From Bacillus rhizoplanae (GTDB lineage: Bacteria; Bacillota; Bacilli; Bacillales; Bacillaceae_G), in NCBI RefSeq assembly GCF_917563915.1, contig NZ_CAKJTI010000008.1, positions 62,001-126,000 on the forward strand: a stretch of 64,000 nucleotides of DNA, in the 5' to 3' direction. How positions within the stretch are numbered: position 1 is the first letter of the stretch; the number at the start of each line of letters is the position of its first letter. The notes beneath the pieces are model-generated. The model was not told the DNA's origin. It searched no databases and saw nothing but the letters and a program-made list of their open reading frames with translations. Below are positions 1 to 9,838 of the stretch, piece after piece. Both the position numbers and the translations under genes were made by a program.

Positions 1-664
1 ATACTTGTCCACGCACAATACGTGACATTCCGATCCATCCTGTAAGAGCCATTGCAAATGTAATCGATAAAATACCAGGATCCATTATAATTACCATTAA
101 AATTACGATAATTAAGTACGGAATACCATTTAATATTTCAACAAAACGTTGCATTAAGTTATCAACGCGGCCCCCGTAGAATGCGGAAATACCGCCATAT
201 GCAACCCCGATGACTAAATCAATTGCCGCTGCTAATAATGCGATATATAAAGATACTCGTGTTCCTTCCCACGTTCTTGTCCAAATGTCGCGGCCAAGAT
301 CATCTGTACCAAACCAGAAATATTCTTTAATATCTCGTTTTTCATATTGGTTTACACCGTATTGATCCACACCATCAAACGGCAGCCAATGAATATTCTC
401 TAACACCGGTATTCTCGGTGGCATTTTCGCACGGTTTAAATCTTGATCTTTATAAGAATATTTACTCATCATCGGACCAAAAATCGCTAATAGAGTAATT
501 AGAACTAGAATAACTATCCCCAAAACTGCACCTTTATGTTGAAATAGACGTCTTCTTACATCTTCCCAAAATTTTATACTCGGTCGGGCAATGACTTCAT
601 TATCAGTATTGCTGCGATTTGCTGGCTGAAATAAATCTGGCGATATTTTTTGGATATCTTTCAT
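1..664 (-). CDS. oppC: Oligopeptide ABC transporter permease OppC (partial, C-terminus outside window)
   Basis: Membrane permease subunit of a peptide-import ABC transporter. About 221 residues are visible, beginning MKDIQKISPDLF and reading to the window edge. A cytoplasmic N-terminal extension is followed by a first membrane segment near residues 44-64, an extracytoplasmic loop containing FGTDDLGRDIW, and the start of the binding-protein-dependent transport domain. That loop motif is typical of the OppC/DppC/AppC group. The ATG overlaps the stop of the upstream oppB gene by one base (TAATG), so the two are translationally coupled. The operon runs leftward. OppC versus AppC/DppC is decided only by the neighbouring trpS synteny. 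Confidence 0.9.
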   Translation of the reverse strand, partial: MKDIQKISPDLFQPANRSNTDNEVIARPSIKFWEDVRRRLFQHKGAVLGIVILVLITLLAIFGPMMSKYSYKDQDLNRAKMPPRIPVLENIHWLPFDGVDQYGVNQYEKRDIKEYFWFGTDDLGRDIWTRTWEGTRVSLYIALLAAAIDLVIGVAYGGISAFYGGRVDNLMQRFVEILNGIPYLIIVILMVIIMDPGILSITFAMALTGWIGMSRIVRGQV

Positions 665-1593
665 TATTTTTTCCCTCCCGTTAAACGAATACGAGGATCA
701 ACTACACCATATAGTATATCGACAATAAATATAACAAAAATGAAAATTGCACTATAGAAAAGGGTTGTACCCATAATAACTGTGTAGTCGTTCAATTGAA
801 TAGACTTAACGAACTGTTCCCCTAAACCTGGTATAGCAAATACTTGCTCAATAACAAGTGTTCCTGTCATCAAGTTAGCAACCATTGGACCTAAAATTGT
901 AATAATCGGAATAAGAGCATTTCGTAACGCATGTTTTACAATGATTACACCTTTACTAAGCCCTTTTGCTTTTGCTGTTAAAATATAATCAGCCTGCATA
1001 ACCTCAATTAATTCTGTACGTGCAAAACGAGCAATTGTAGCTGTTACACCTACAGATAACGCAATCGTCGGTAGAATTGTGTATTCAAATCCTTTCCAAA
1101 ATGCTACCGGCAGCCATTCCGCTTGTACTGCTACATAATATTGTAATAATGCGGCAAAAACGAATCCTGGTACAGACATTCCGAGTACCGAAATGAATGT
1201 TGCCCCGTAATCAGCCCACGTATTCGTACGAAGAGCTGCAACAATGCCCAGTAATAATCCAACAAGAGTTCCTAACACAATCGCTTGAAAACCTAATTGT
1301 GCTGATGGACCAATACGACCAACAATCATATCTGTTACTGGACGGTTATCGTACTGGAATGATACCCCTAAATCTCCTTTAACTAAATTCTCCATGTAAC
1401 GTGCATATTGCACTGGTAGAGGATCATTTAAACCATACTTTTCTAAAATGATTTCCCTTTGTGCTGGCGATAATTTCTCTTGGTTTTTAAGCGGAGAACC
1501 CGGCAATAATTTCATTAAAAAGAATGTTAATGTTGTGATTAAAAATAATGTAATAACCATGTACGCGAAACGTTGCAATGTATAACGTCCCAT
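664..1593 (-). CDS. oppB: Oligopeptide ABC transporter permease OppB
   Basis: Membrane permease of the oligopeptide importer, 309 residues, a normal OppB length, partner of OppC. It has an N-terminal membrane segment, then the permease domain with the cytoplasmic EAA-type loop (ADYILTAKAKGLSKG...) that docks the ATPase, and a C-terminal VDPRIRL tail. I start at the ATG at 1593, which lies eight bases after GGGGAGG. An in-frame GTG at 1602 overlaps that ribosome site and is less likely. The oppA copy upstream is destroyed, so this permease would need a binding protein encoded elsewhere. Confidence 0.93.
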   Translation of the reverse strand: MGRYTLQRFAYMVITLFLITTLTFFLMKLLPGSPLKNQEKLSPAQREIILEKYGLNDPLPVQYARYMENLVKGDLGVSFQYDNRPVTDMIVGRIGPSAQLGFQAIVLGTLVGLLLGIVAALRTNTWADYGATFISVLGMSVPGFVFAALLQYYVAVQAEWLPVAFWKGFEYTILPTIALSVGVTATIARFARTELIEVMQADYILTAKAKGLSKGVIIVKHALRNALIPIITILGPMVANLMTGTLVIEQVFAIPGLGEQFVKSIQLNDYTVIMGTTLFYSAIFIFVIFIVDILYGVVDPRIRLTGGKK

Positions 1594-1671
1594 AACTAGC
1601 ACCTCCCCATTTTCTCAAAAGCAATAAGATAGTTTGAAATATTCTTACTATTATTTATTTAAAATAAGAGC

Positions 1672-1692
1672 ATATGCCCATCATAGGCATAT
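1672..1692 (-). terminator. Hairpin between oppA remnant and oppB
   Basis: A seven-base-pair stem (ATATGCC/GGCATAT, seven-base loop) lies between the oppA remnant and oppB. On the minus strand it is followed by CTCTTATTTTAAA, a poor T-run. Opp operons often carry such a hairpin after the highly expressed oppA, allowing partial termination or mRNA end protection. Confidence 0.5.
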
Positions 1693-1721
1693 ACCCGTTG
1701 TAACCGATGGAATAAAGTATA

Positions 1722-2112
1722 TTATTGTTGGACAGAAGCCCACTTGTAAAAAAACTTGTCGCCATAATTATGTTTGACAACATCTTTTACAGCGCCTTTT
1801 TGCATATATGATGTTCCCTTTTGGAACACAGGAGCAATAACTGCATCCTCTTGAATTAAAACTTTCTCAAGTTCATTCCAACTCGGTATAGCTCTTCCAT
1901 CGTATCGTCTAATACGTTGGAAGATTCAGAATATTATATCGAAAACACATCCATTGTCGGAATTTCAGATACTTCTGTTAAACTCAGCTCTTGCTTCCCA
2001 TTGTTATTACTTGTTGCTTTCCCTTCGCTTGCTTATTCTCTTTTTGTCCGCAAGCGCCTAGCATGCTAACTATTAATGTCGATGCAAGTAATAATAGCAG
2101 CTTCTTCATCAT
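1722..2112 (-). pseudogene. oppA: oppA remnant (oligopeptide-binding lipoprotein, internal deletion plus frameshifts)
   Basis: The N-terminus is a good lipoprotein signal (MMKKLLLLLASTLIVSMLGAC) behind a GGGGAGG ribosome site. The frame then breaks after about 43 codons. In the next frame one reads NGKQELSLTEVSEIPTMDVF, the standard start of mature OppA, followed by a stop and ESSNVLDDTMEELYR in a further frame. The text then jumps to the OppA C-terminus (SWNELEKVLIQEDAVIAPVF ... FYKWASVQQ). Roughly 450 of about 550 residues are missing. It lies exactly where oppA belongs, directly upstream of oppB. Confidence 0.88.
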
Positions 2113-2145
2113 GTTGTATTGCCTCCCCTAAGTGCACCCCCTATG

Positions 2146-2175
2146 CCCTCACTATGTAAACCCTCACTATGTAAA
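2146..2175. repeat. Perfect 15-bp tandem duplication in opp leader
   Basis: CCCTCACTATGTAAA occurs twice back to back between the opp promoter and the oppA remnant start. It would lie in the transcribed leader. Confidence 0.85.
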
Positions 2176-2218
2176 AATACAGAATTGAGAGAATAATCTC
2201 CAAGTTTCTACAATTTTC

Positions 2219-2246
2219 ATTATACATATAATAAGGCGATTGTGAA
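2219..2246 (-). promoter_or_regulatory. Predicted SigA promoter for the opp operon
   Basis: On the minus strand, TTCACA (2246-2241) and a perfect TATAAT (2224-2219) are separated by 16 bases, about 100 bases upstream of the oppA remnant start. Confidence 0.55.
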
Positions 2247-2447
2247 TATAGTTTTTTATTTTTTTGTTAAAATTTTTAAACTAAAATGTTTTTTTTGTAT
2301 CTTTTGTAAAGACAGAACTTAACATTGTAGTTATCTAATTGCAACAAAATACGCAATTATGTATATTTTTCTAAAAATTCTTTATAGTACTCATTATAAC
2401 TTTTATAGTATAATAATTCTAGTAATTTTTTTGTGGAGGTGCAGCAT

Positions 2448-2825
2448 TTGAATACGCTTTTTTCACGCATTAGTATACTAACAGGCATCACAATCACGAT
2501 TTCTTGTGCATGTGCTTTTATTCCTTCTACTTCCTTTTTGTTGAATTTTGTCAATATTATGTTTTATATCGCTTTAATCTTTATTATTATCGGAGGATTT
2601 TTATTTCTATTTCAACGTGGTTTTTTCAATGTAACAATGTATGCTTTTAAAAAATTAGGTCGATCAAATAAAAAAATTGAATCTTTAATTGAAGGCGAAG
2701 AAAAGCGCGATCCGAAAGAAGTATTGTACCGCACATATTCTTTTGCATGGACATATCCTATCGTTATTACCGGTATCATATTAGGAGCACTGTCAACAAT
2801 CATTAGCTTCACTGTTCTTATATAG
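2448..2825 (+). CDS. DUF3899 family small membrane protein
   Basis: Hydrophobic protein of about 125 residues with three membrane segments: two near the N-terminus and one at the extreme C-terminus (PIVITGIILGALSTIISFTV). A charged central stretch (KKLGRSNKKIESLIEGEEKRD) lies between them. I recognise the DUF3899 pattern; its function is unknown. GTGGAGG at 2433-2439 is the ribosome site, so I choose the TTG at 2448 eight bases later rather than the GTG inside it. The gene sits alone between opp and trpS, as in other B. cereus-group genomes I recall. Confidence 0.75.
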   Translation: MNTLFSRISILTGITITISCACAFIPSTSFLLNFVNIMFYIALIFIIIGGFLFLFQRGFFNVTMYAFKKLGRSNKKIESLIEGEEKRDPKEVLYRTYSFAWTYPIVITGIILGALSTIISFTVLI

Positions 2826-2887
2826 TTTGCAAACTACTCATTGTGTGTTATAATAGTGCAAAAATATTTGCTTACAAATTTATATGC

Positions 2888-3124
2888 ATGCGATGAGAAA
2901 GAAGAGTACATATTGAAGCAATTTCAGAGAGCTTGTGGTCGGTGAAAACAAGTAATTGTACAGTATGGAATGGGCTTTTGAGCACCAAACCGAAACGCTT
3001 TAGGAGTAGGCTTTGGCGTTACATCCAACGTTACAATGGATAAAGAGATTTTGCGTTAGCAAAATAATTAGGGTGGTACCGCGGTCCATTCGTCCCTATT
3101 TTTAGGGATGAATGGGCTTTTTTG
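2888..3124 (+). promoter_or_regulatory. T-box riboswitch leader of trpS (tRNA-Trp sensing)
   Basis: The leader contains the hallmark T-box sequence AGGGTGGTACCGCG (3070-3083), which pairs with the uncharged tRNA acceptor end. The antiterminator region runs directly into a strong terminator hairpin (arms GTCCATTCGTCCCT and AGGGATGAATGGGC, followed by a T-run ending near 3124). The specifier is probably TGG at 2966-2968, in the sequence CAGTATGGAATGGGC on the 3' side of Stem I. That matches tryptophan and the trpS gene downstream. Confidence 0.93.
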
Positions 3125-3129
3125 TGTGA

Positions 3130-3235
3130 GAAAAGCGAAGGCGCGAAGCCACCGACCATTCTAGCCGCTGGAGCTAGACATCGAGAAAAGCGGAAGCGGC
3201 TCGTTCAAAATTACAAGGCATTGGAACTGTAGGCC
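3130..3235. repeat. Interspersed repeat, tail-head junction copy
   Basis: It contains ATTCTAGCCGCTGGAGCTAG followed by GAAAAGCGGAAGCGGCTCGT. The same two blocks occur in the opposite order around 4285-4410. It separates the T-box terminator from the trpS ribosome site. I do not know the family name. Confidence 0.6.
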
Positions 3236-3245
3236 GAAATATTGA

Positions 3246-4274
<1,029 letters not shown>

Positions 4275-4284
4275 AGAAGAAATG

Positions 4285-4410
4285 CGGAGGCGGCTTGTTC
4301 AGAATCGCAGGACGTTGGAGCCCCCGACCAAGAAGTGTTCTTTACTTCGACCGAGGGGGCGAAACGACCGGAGATTCTAGCCGCTGGAGCTAGACATCTA
4401 GAAAAATTGT
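4285..4410. repeat. Interspersed repeat, head-tail copy
   Basis: Same family as the copy at 3130-3235. A head block (GCGGAGGCGGCTTGTTCAGA) is followed by a hairpin with six-base GCCCCC/GGGGGC outer arms, then the ATTCTAGCCGCTGGAGCTAG tail. Confidence 0.6.
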
Positions 4411-4436
4411 CGAGAGGTCTTTATATTCTGTCGAAG

Positions 4437-4504
4437 CGCCGATATATCACAAATAACACCGATAAATGTGTCACTTTCGCCGATATATCGCGAATAACGC
4501 CGAT
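4437..4504. repeat. Two near-identical direct repeats after trpS
   Basis: Units CGCCGATATATCACAAATAA at 4437 and CGCCGATATATCGCGAATAA at 4478 are each followed by CRCCGAT. There is no coding potential, and no function is evident. Confidence 0.6.
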
Positions 4505-4523
4505 ATCTTTGTGAACACACAAA

Positions 4524-4577
4524 AAAGGGAATGATCCGAAAAGGCACCTTACGTGCCTTTTGGATCATTCCCTTTAA
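4524..4577. terminator. Bidirectional terminator between trpS and yjbA
   Basis: A 24-bp near-perfect stem (outer arms AAAGGGAATGATCC / GGATCATTCCCTTT, inner GGCAC/GTGCC, five-base loop) has A-runs and T-runs on the flanks. The yjbA stop lies inside its right arm. Confidence 0.85.
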
Positions 4578-5320
4578 TTTACCTTTTGCTCATTTTCCAT
4601 TTCCCACAGCTTTTCAAAGAACGGTTGTCCTCTCACAAGTCGTTCACAAAGCTGTTCATGTTTATCTGACCAGCCATACTTTGCTTCTTCATATAAACGG
4701 TTCCATACTTCTTCAAATGTCAGGTGTTGCACAGATGGATATGCTGCTGGATCCCATTCTGTATACCAATAGCGAATCTCCGCTGGGTTCTTCGTTGTAT
4801 GTAGTTGATCTAGCGTCATAAAGAGCAGTTGTTTTAATTGTCTTTCTTTCCGTGTTAGCCCATTCATCATATGCGGGGAAGGTGATAAAATATGATGTTC
4901 CTTTTGTGATGCCTCCACTTCAAAATCATATGTTTCTGCCTGTACGTTTTCTACCATTTCATACACCATTTGCTCTTGTCTTGGAATCAGTCGGCTTTTG
5001 CGTATTGGAATATTGTATCCAATTGTATCAATTGCAATAATTCCTTTTCCATCTGATACAACAAAACAATACTCTTGCTGCAGTCGTTCATGGTTTTTTC
5101 GAATATACGCCTTATGATGTACGTCTTCCAATAGTTTTGGCGGAAGCTCTAGCAATTCGTTCTCGATGTAATGATATAATGCGGAATCTACTTTTAATAA
5201 TGGTACTTGATCTAACAATTCGATCGTATCATCCTTCCGCCATTCATAGAAATGACAGACGTTATACCCGTTTTCTTCACCTTCAAACCAATTTACCCAT
5301 ACATCATGCAGATATAACAT
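4574..5320 (-). CDS. yjbA: YjbA family protein (DUF3603), function unknown
   Basis: Soluble 248-residue protein starting [20 protein letters not shown], matching the B. subtilis YjbA family as I remember it. It has no signal peptide or membrane segment. It is rich in aromatic and acidic residues, with a charged C-terminal half ([20 protein letters not shown]). It has the conserved position next to trpS, as in B. subtilis (yjbA-trpS-opp). It is convergent with trpS and shares a terminator. No catalytic motif is visible and I assign no function. Confidence 0.85.
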   Translation of the reverse strand: MLYLHDVWVNWFEGEENGYNVCHFYEWRKDDTIELLDQVPLLKVDSALYHYIENELLELPPKLLEDVHHKAYIRKNHERLQQEYCFVVSDGKGIIAIDTIGYNIPIRKSRLIPRQEQMVYEMVENVQAETYDFEVEASQKEHHILSPSPHMMNGLTRKERQLKQLLFMTLDQLHTTKNPAEIRYWYTEWDPAAYPSVQHLTFEEVWNRLYEEAKYGWSDKHEQLCERLVRGQPFFEKLWEMENEQKVN

Positions 5321-5506
5321 TGCTTACCCCTCACTTCACAACTGTTTGTAGCTCTCATTATGGTCATCTTTCGTAAAATTTATTCCAATGGAGGAAATAT
5401 ATTCTTATTATTAATTTCTTCATTGTCTCTCATCTTTCATTCTCATAAGGTAAAACTTTCATCGGTAAATATCTCTCCCACTAATAATTAGTAAAAACAT
5501 TAATAC

Positions 5507-5570
5507 CATCCCACCTATCTTCCTCGTTTCTCTTTGAATCTTGAGGTGGGTCCGCGAATAGCGAGACAAA
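5507..5570 (+). repeat. Degenerate bcr1-like element (3' half)
   Basis: Aligns with the CCCACCTATCTTC ... TTGAGGTGGG ... GCGAATAGCG part of the repeat. It lies in the 290-base gap between yjbA and yjaZ. I see nothing else in that gap apart from the yjaZ terminator. Confidence 0.65.
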
Positions 5571-5578
5571 ATAAAAAA

Positions 5579-5596
5579 ACTTAGCCACAGCTAAGT
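5579..5596 (-). terminator. Terminator after yjaZ
   Basis: Stem ACTTAGC/GCTAAGT with a four-base loop, followed on the minus strand by seven Ts. Confidence 0.85.
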
Positions 5597-5609
5597 CCAT
5601 ACATCATTC

Positions 5610-6398
5610 TTATGATTCAAAAGAAACTGCTTCTTTTAAGATCGTTTTAGCATCCATTTCTAGTAAAGCATTTGAATTACATTTCGTATGTTCTACACAA
5701 TCTTTTACAATATGAAACCCGACAGCGTACCCAAGCATCTTTGGATATAATCTCCATCCATGTAACAATACATCGTGCTCCCGCATCCCACGTTTCACAT
5801 CACACTTATCTTGTATAAACCGATTCCAAAATCTAATCGCTTCTTCTTTACTATAATAAGAAACCCAAGGAGCATAGTAACGATCCCCATGCCTTTCATA
5901 CACAGCTTGCTCTGCTAATCCTTCCATAACCATCGTATCCAAAATAGTATACTGTTCTTCTATCGCCTTACTTTCATGTATACGACATATGTGGTGATAT
6001 TCATGGGTAAGCAATGCCTTTAACTCGGCAATCGAATTTTGTGAACTCACAAACAAAAACAAAGCATTTCGCATTGCTAATCCTGCTTTTCCGTTATATT
6101 CTCGCTGAACAGTGCGATTATACGGATCTGATAACAAAATAAATACCGGTATATTAGGTCCTTTCAACCATTGCTGCAATTCTTTATATTCTACCGCTAA
6201 TTGCTCCCATACTCGTTCTTTTTGTAATATGTCAATTTCTTCCTCTCCATCTACTACCGGGCGAAACATTCCTTTTGAAACAAGAAAGCGATACAAAGAT
6301 TCTTTTTGGAGCGGAATATATTTTGTAAACTTCTCACAAATTTTTGCTGGTTGCCAGTAATACTCGCGCATCCATTCTGCCGTTTTAATCACTCCCAT
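5610..6398 (-). CDS. yjaZ: YjaZ-like DUF2268 putative zinc protease
   Basis: A 262-residue predicted metallopeptidase. It has a gluzincin-type HEYHH motif at residues 132-136 (HExxH) and a downstream MEGLAE glutamate around 159-163 that could be the third zinc ligand. This is the pattern of the DUF2268 'putative Zn-dependent protease' family. There is no signal peptide, so it probably acts in the cytoplasm. Its substrate is unknown. The position next to fabHF matches B. subtilis yjaZ. The ATG follows a GGGGGGAGAG ribosome site. It has its own terminator and is separated from fabF by another. Confidence 0.85.
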   Translation of the reverse strand: MGVIKTAEWMREYYWQPAKICEKFTKYIPLQKESLYRFLVSKGMFRPVVDGEEEIDILQKERVWEQLAVEYKELQQWLKGPNIPVFILLSDPYNRTVQREYNGKAGLAMRNALFLFVSSQNSIAELKALLTHEYHHICRIHESKAIEEQYTILDTMVMEGLAEQAVYERHGDRYYAPWVSYYSKEEAIRFWNRFIQDKCDVKRGMREHDVLLHGWRLYPKMLGYAVGFHIVKDCVEHTKCNSNALLEMDAKTILKEAVSFES

Positions 6399-6450
6399 CT
6401 CTCTCCCCCCTTTGTTTCATACATATGCATCTATGCGAAAGAAAGCAAAA

Positions 6451-6480
6451 AAAAGTGCAGATTTTCATCTGCACTTTTTT
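6451..6480. terminator. Terminator between fabF and yjaZ
   Basis: Perfect 12-bp stem AAAAGTGCAGAT / ATCTGCACTTTT with loop TTTC, flanked by A- and T-runs. It ends the fabHF transcript. Confidence 0.9.
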
Positions 6481-6489
6481 CTTTTTTTA

Positions 6490-7728
6490 TTATTTATATG
6501 CTTTAAATACTAATGCTGCGTTATGGCCACCGAAACCTAATGAGTTACTTAATACAGCACGTACCTCTTGTTGTCTTGCTTTATTTGGCACACAATCTAA
6601 GTCACACTCTGGATCTGGTGTTTCATAGTTAATTGTTGGCGGAACAATACCATCTGTAATTGTTTTAACAGATATAATCGCTTCTACTGCACCAGCTGCA
6701 CCTAGTAAATGTCCTGTCATTGATTTTGTTGAGCTTACTGCTACTTTATATGCATGCTCACCAAACACTTCTTTAATTGCCATCGTTTCATACTTTTCAT
6801 TTGCTTCTGTACTTGTACCGTGCGCATTAATATAATCGATGTCTTCCGGCTGCAATCCAGCGTCAGCTAATGCCTGACGCATTGCACGAACACCGCCTTC
6901 ACCGCCAGGAGCTGGAAGTGTAATATGGAATGCATCACCTGTTGCACCATAACCAGCAATTTCTGCGTAAATATGAGCACCGCGTGCTAGTGCATGCTCT
7001 AACTCTTCTAATATAAGGATACCAGCACCTTCGCCCATAACAAAACCGCTGCGATTTTTATCAAACGGACGACAAGCCGTTGCCGGATCTTCATTAAATG
7101 TTAATGCTTTAGCAGAACTAAACCCTGCAAATGCTATATTTGTTAACGGTGCTTCTGCTCCGCCTGTAATCATTGCATCCGCGTCACCGCGCTGAATTAC
7201 TTTAAATGCATCACCGATTGAATTTGCTCCTGATGCACAAGCTGTTACTGAACAAGTATTGATTCCTTTAGCACCTGTGGCAATCGATACTTGACCAGCT
7301 GCCATATCTGGAATCATCATCGGTACGAAAAATGGACTCACGCGGCGTGCACCCTTTTCCATATATACTTTAAATTGTTCTTCATATGTTTCCATACCGC
7401 CAATACCAGATCCAACCCACACTCCAATACGCGGAGCATTCTCTTCTGTAATCTCTAATTTCGCATCTTCTACAGCCATTTTTGCAGCTGCAACAGCATA
7501 TTGTGTAAAGCGGTCCATACGACGCGCTTCTTTCTTATCGATATATTTCTCGACTTCAAAGTCGTTAACTTCCGCTGCTACTTTTGCCGGAAATTGCTCT
7601 GCATCTAAGCGTGTAATACGTCCAATTCCAGATACACCTTGCTTAATGTTGTTCCATGCAGTTTCTACATCATTCCCTACAGGAGTAACTGCTCCTAATC
7701 CTGTAATTACAACACGCTTTTTTTCCAT
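6490..7728 (-). CDS. fabF: 3-oxoacyl-ACP synthase II (FabF)
   Basis: Elongating condensing enzyme of type II fatty-acid synthesis: condenses malonyl-ACP with acyl-ACP. The 412-residue length is typical. The active-site cysteine is at about residue 164 in TACASGANS. The two catalytic histidines lie in [12 protein letters not shown] and [13 protein letters not shown], giving the complete Cys-His-His set. It is the second gene of the fabH-fabF operon, 28 bases after fabH, and ends at a strong terminator. Repression by FapR is expected through the operator upstream of fabH. Confidence 0.97.
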   Translation of the reverse strand: MEKKRVVITGLGAVTPVGNDVETAWNNIKQGVSGIGRITRLDAEQFPAKVAAEVNDFEVEKYIDKKEARRMDRFTQYAVAAAKMAVEDAKLEITEENAPRIGVWVGSGIGGMETYEEQFKVYMEKGARRVSPFFVPMMIPDMAAGQVSIATGAKGINTCSVTACASGANSIGDAFKVIQRGDADAMITGGAEAPLTNIAFAGFSSAKALTFNEDPATACRPFDKNRSGFVMGEGAGILILEELEHALARGAHIYAEIAGYGATGDAFHITLPAPGGEGGVRAMRQALADAGLQPEDIDYINAHGTSTEANEKYETMAIKEVFGEHAYKVAVSSTKSMTGHLLGAAGAVEAIISVKTITDGIVPPTINYETPDPECDLDCVPNKARQQEVRAVLSNSLGFGGHNAALVFKAYK

Positions 7729-7756
7729 ACAAAATACACTCCTTTTCTCTCAGTCC

Positions 7757-8689
7757 TTATTTACCCCAACGAAGAGCAACCGCTCCCCAGGTTAATCCGC
7801 CGCCAAAGCCAACTAATATGATAAGATCACCATCTTGAATGCGTCCATTTTGTAATTCTTCTACCATAGCAATTGGAATCGAAGAAGCTGACGTATTTCC
7901 AAATTTAGAAATTGTCGTACTCATCTTCTCCTGAGGTAAATTTAATCGCTCTCTCGCTGATTCCATAATACGAATATTTGCTTGGTGAGGCACTAAAAAG
8001 TTCACATCTTCTTTCGTAAGGTCTGCCTTTTCTAAAACACGAAGACAAGAATCACCAAGTTGACGAACAGCAAATTTAAAGACTTCTCTGCCATTCATCA
8101 TAACATATTCATCTTGATAAAGGTGCTTACCACCGCTTCCATCCGCTCCTAATTCAAACGAAAGAATACCTTTTCCTTCTGGAACAGCACCCATAACGAC
8201 AGCACCTGCTCCGTCGCCAAATAAAACCGCCGTATTTCGGTCATTCCAATCTACAATTTTAGATAATTTATCGCTACCAATTACTAATATATTTTTATAA
8301 GTTCCAGTTTGAATAAATTGTTGTGCTGTAACCATTCCGTACATAAAACCAGCACAAGCTGCACCTAAATCCATAGCTGCTGCATGCTTTGCTCCAATTT
8401 GTTCTTGAACTACGCAAGCAACCGCCGGAAACGAACGATCTGGTGTTACTGTTGCAACTAAAATAAGATCAATTTCTTCCCCGCTAATCCCTGCATCTTC
8501 AAGTGCTTTTTTTGCAGCTTCCACAGCCATATATGAAGTATCTATTGTATCATCAGCAATTCGTCTTTCTTCAATTCCTGTTCTTGTACGAATCCACTCA
8601 TCAGATGTATCCATCATTTTCTCTAAGTCGTGATTTGTTACAACTTTTTCCGGCACATATCTCCCGATCCCTAAAATGCCTACATTCAC
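7757..8689 (-). CDS. fabH: 3-oxoacyl-ACP synthase III (FabH)
   Basis: Initiates fatty-acid synthesis by condensing acyl-CoA primers with malonyl-ACP. In Bacillus it prefers branched primers. It has 310 residues from the GTG at 8689. The ATG at 8704 overlaps the GGAGGG ribosome site and is rejected. The catalytic Cys is near residue 112 ([10 protein letters not shown]), with the His in PHQANIRI and the Asn in GNTSASS. It is first in the operon with fabF. A promoter overlapping a FapR box lies just upstream. Confidence 0.96.
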   Translation of the reverse strand: MNVGILGIGRYVPEKVVTNHDLEKMMDTSDEWIRTRTGIEERRIADDTIDTSYMAVEAAKKALEDAGISGEEIDLILVATVTPDRSFPAVACVVQEQIGAKHAAAMDLGAACAGFMYGMVTAQQFIQTGTYKNILVIGSDKLSKIVDWNDRNTAVLFGDGAGAVVMGAVPEGKGILSFELGADGSGGKHLYQDEYVMMNGREVFKFAVRQLGDSCLRVLEKADLTKEDVNFLVPHQANIRIMESARERLNLPQEKMSTTISKFGNTSASSIPIAMVEELQNGRIQDGDLIILVGFGGGLTWGAVALRWGK

Positions 8690-8717
8690 ATTACAACCCT
8701 CCATTTTATATCAATTC

Positions 8718-8762
8718 TTATGACTTGGTACTAATTTTAAATGATAAACTCCCTTTTGTCTA
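8718..8762 (-). promoter_or_regulatory. fabHF promoter with FapR operator
   Basis: On the minus strand, TAGACA (8762-8757) and TAAAAT (8739-8734) are 17 bases apart. They are followed immediately by TTAGTACCAAGTCATAA (8734-8718). The last closely matches the FapR box family (TTAGTACC-like left half, imperfect inverted right half). Its position over the transcription start fits repression relieved by malonyl-CoA. Confidence 0.8.
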
Positions 8763-8769
8763 TATAATA

Positions 8770-9642
8770 TTAATTTGTTATTTTATAATACGCTGCAAGC
8801 CTTTCCCGGAAATCACGCAATTCTGGATACGACTTTAAGTTGGACAACATGCCTTGAATAACTGGAACTCGCGGATGCTTCATTTTAATTTCTGACTCTA
8901 GCACATCTAGTGTAACTAGTAATTCATCATTTCCGAATTGGTCTACTAACGTACGTTTTAACGTAATAATTTCATTTACAAATAATTCTTCCTTATGCCC
9001 CTTGATTACATTCGCATCGCACAAAAAATAATTGAGTTCTCGTTCTCCGATCACTGGTTCGTCATTTGAACGTTGTAATCCCGCTACGATATCATCCATT
9101 CTTTTTAATATAAATCTTACTATATATGGTATATCTACATTTACGACATTAAAGATAACCGACTCCAAATATTTATGCGATATTCCTTCTAGCATAATAA
9201 TTACATCAATAAGATAAGGAGCAATCTCTTCCCCGTAAATAGAAAGTAAACCATTTCGGTGAAAAGCATGTGATTCTAATTTCATTCTCGTCATAAATGT
9301 TTCTACTTCTTCATTAAAAGGAATCGCATTTTCCCTCATACACATAATAATGAATTCTTTTTTTTGTTGTAATTCGTAAAACTGACAATATAATTGTTTT
9401 TCGAATTTCTCACGCGGAGGTAATGATTCTTTTTCAATATCCATCATTTTATTTTGAATCCGATCGTAGTAATACTCCAACGTTGCCAATACTAAAGTGT
9501 CTTTCGATTTAAAATACAAATAAAATGCGCCTTTGGAAATGCCGCATTCTGTTGCAATTTCTTGAATAGACGTCGCACTAACACCCTTCATTGCAAATAA
9601 TTTAATTGCTGTTTCAATAACTAACCGTTCTTTTTCCTTCAT
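8770..9642 (-). CDS. TetR/AcrR family transcriptional regulator
   Basis: A 290-residue repressor-type protein. The N-terminal TetR helix-turn-helix spans about residues 10-55 (TSIQEIATECGISKGAFYLYFKSKDTL). A long C-terminal ligand domain follows, with no recognised specificity. The ATG at 9642 follows AGGAGAG by six bases; the longer reading from 9687 has no better site. It is divergent from the RND pump gene, and the space between holds three copies of a 14-bp palindrome. It most probably represses both the pump and itself. Confidence 0.88.
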   Translation of the reverse strand: MKEKERLVIETAIKLFAMKGVSATSIQEIATECGISKGAFYLYFKSKDTLVLATLEYYYDRIQNKMMDIEKESLPPREKFEKQLYCQFYELQQKKEFIIMCMRENAIPFNEEVETFMTRMKLESHAFHRNGLLSIYGEEIAPYLIDVIIMLEGISHKYLESVIFNVVNVDIPYIVRFILKRMDDIVAGLQRSNDEPVIGERELNYFLCDANVIKGHKEELFVNEIITLKRTLVDQFGNDELLVTLDVLESEIKMKHPRVPVIQGMLSNLKSYPELRDFRERLAAYYKITN

Positions 9643-9679
9643 CTTTTTCTCTCCTAAAAAAACACTCTTATTCGCATTA

Positions 9680-9693
9680 TGACTCATCAGTCA
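9680..9693. promoter_or_regulatory. Predicted TetR operator 1
   Basis: TGACTCATCAGTCA, one of three TGACYSATYAGTCA palindromes in this divergent region. It lies just upstream of the regulator's start, suiting autoregulation. Confidence 0.65.
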
Positions 9694-9717
9694 AAAATTG
9701 CAAGTATTTCTCAACAT

Positions 9718-9779
9718 TTTATCCCGCTATTCGCGGGCAGTAAGACCCCAGGTGGGGGATGAAAAAAACCTCCACTGAT
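9718..9779 (-). repeat. bcr1-like element, deleted and joined to operator region
   Basis: Begins TTTTATCCCGC, carries the CCCGC/GCGGG hairpin and the CCCAGGTGGGGG piece, then CCTCCACTGAT. The expected TTCACTTTAT end is replaced by the operator palindrome. Confidence 0.75.
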
Positions 9780-9820
9780 TGGTCAACAGTCATTTCAGTT
9801 GACTGTTGACCAATCAGTCA
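9777..9820. promoter_or_regulatory. 39-bp palindrome plus TetR operator 2
   Basis: Two perfect 16-base arms (GATTGGTCAACAGTCA at 9777-9792 and TGACTGTTGACCAATC at 9800-9815) flank a seven-base spacer. The right arm runs into TGACCAATCAGTCA (9807-9820), the second copy of the 14-bp operator motif. Confidence 0.7.
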
Positions 9821-9838
9821 GTTATACTTTGTTCGTTA

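Noticed and set aside
1197-1382. 61-codon frame opposite oppB
   Set aside because: Antisense shadow of oppB.
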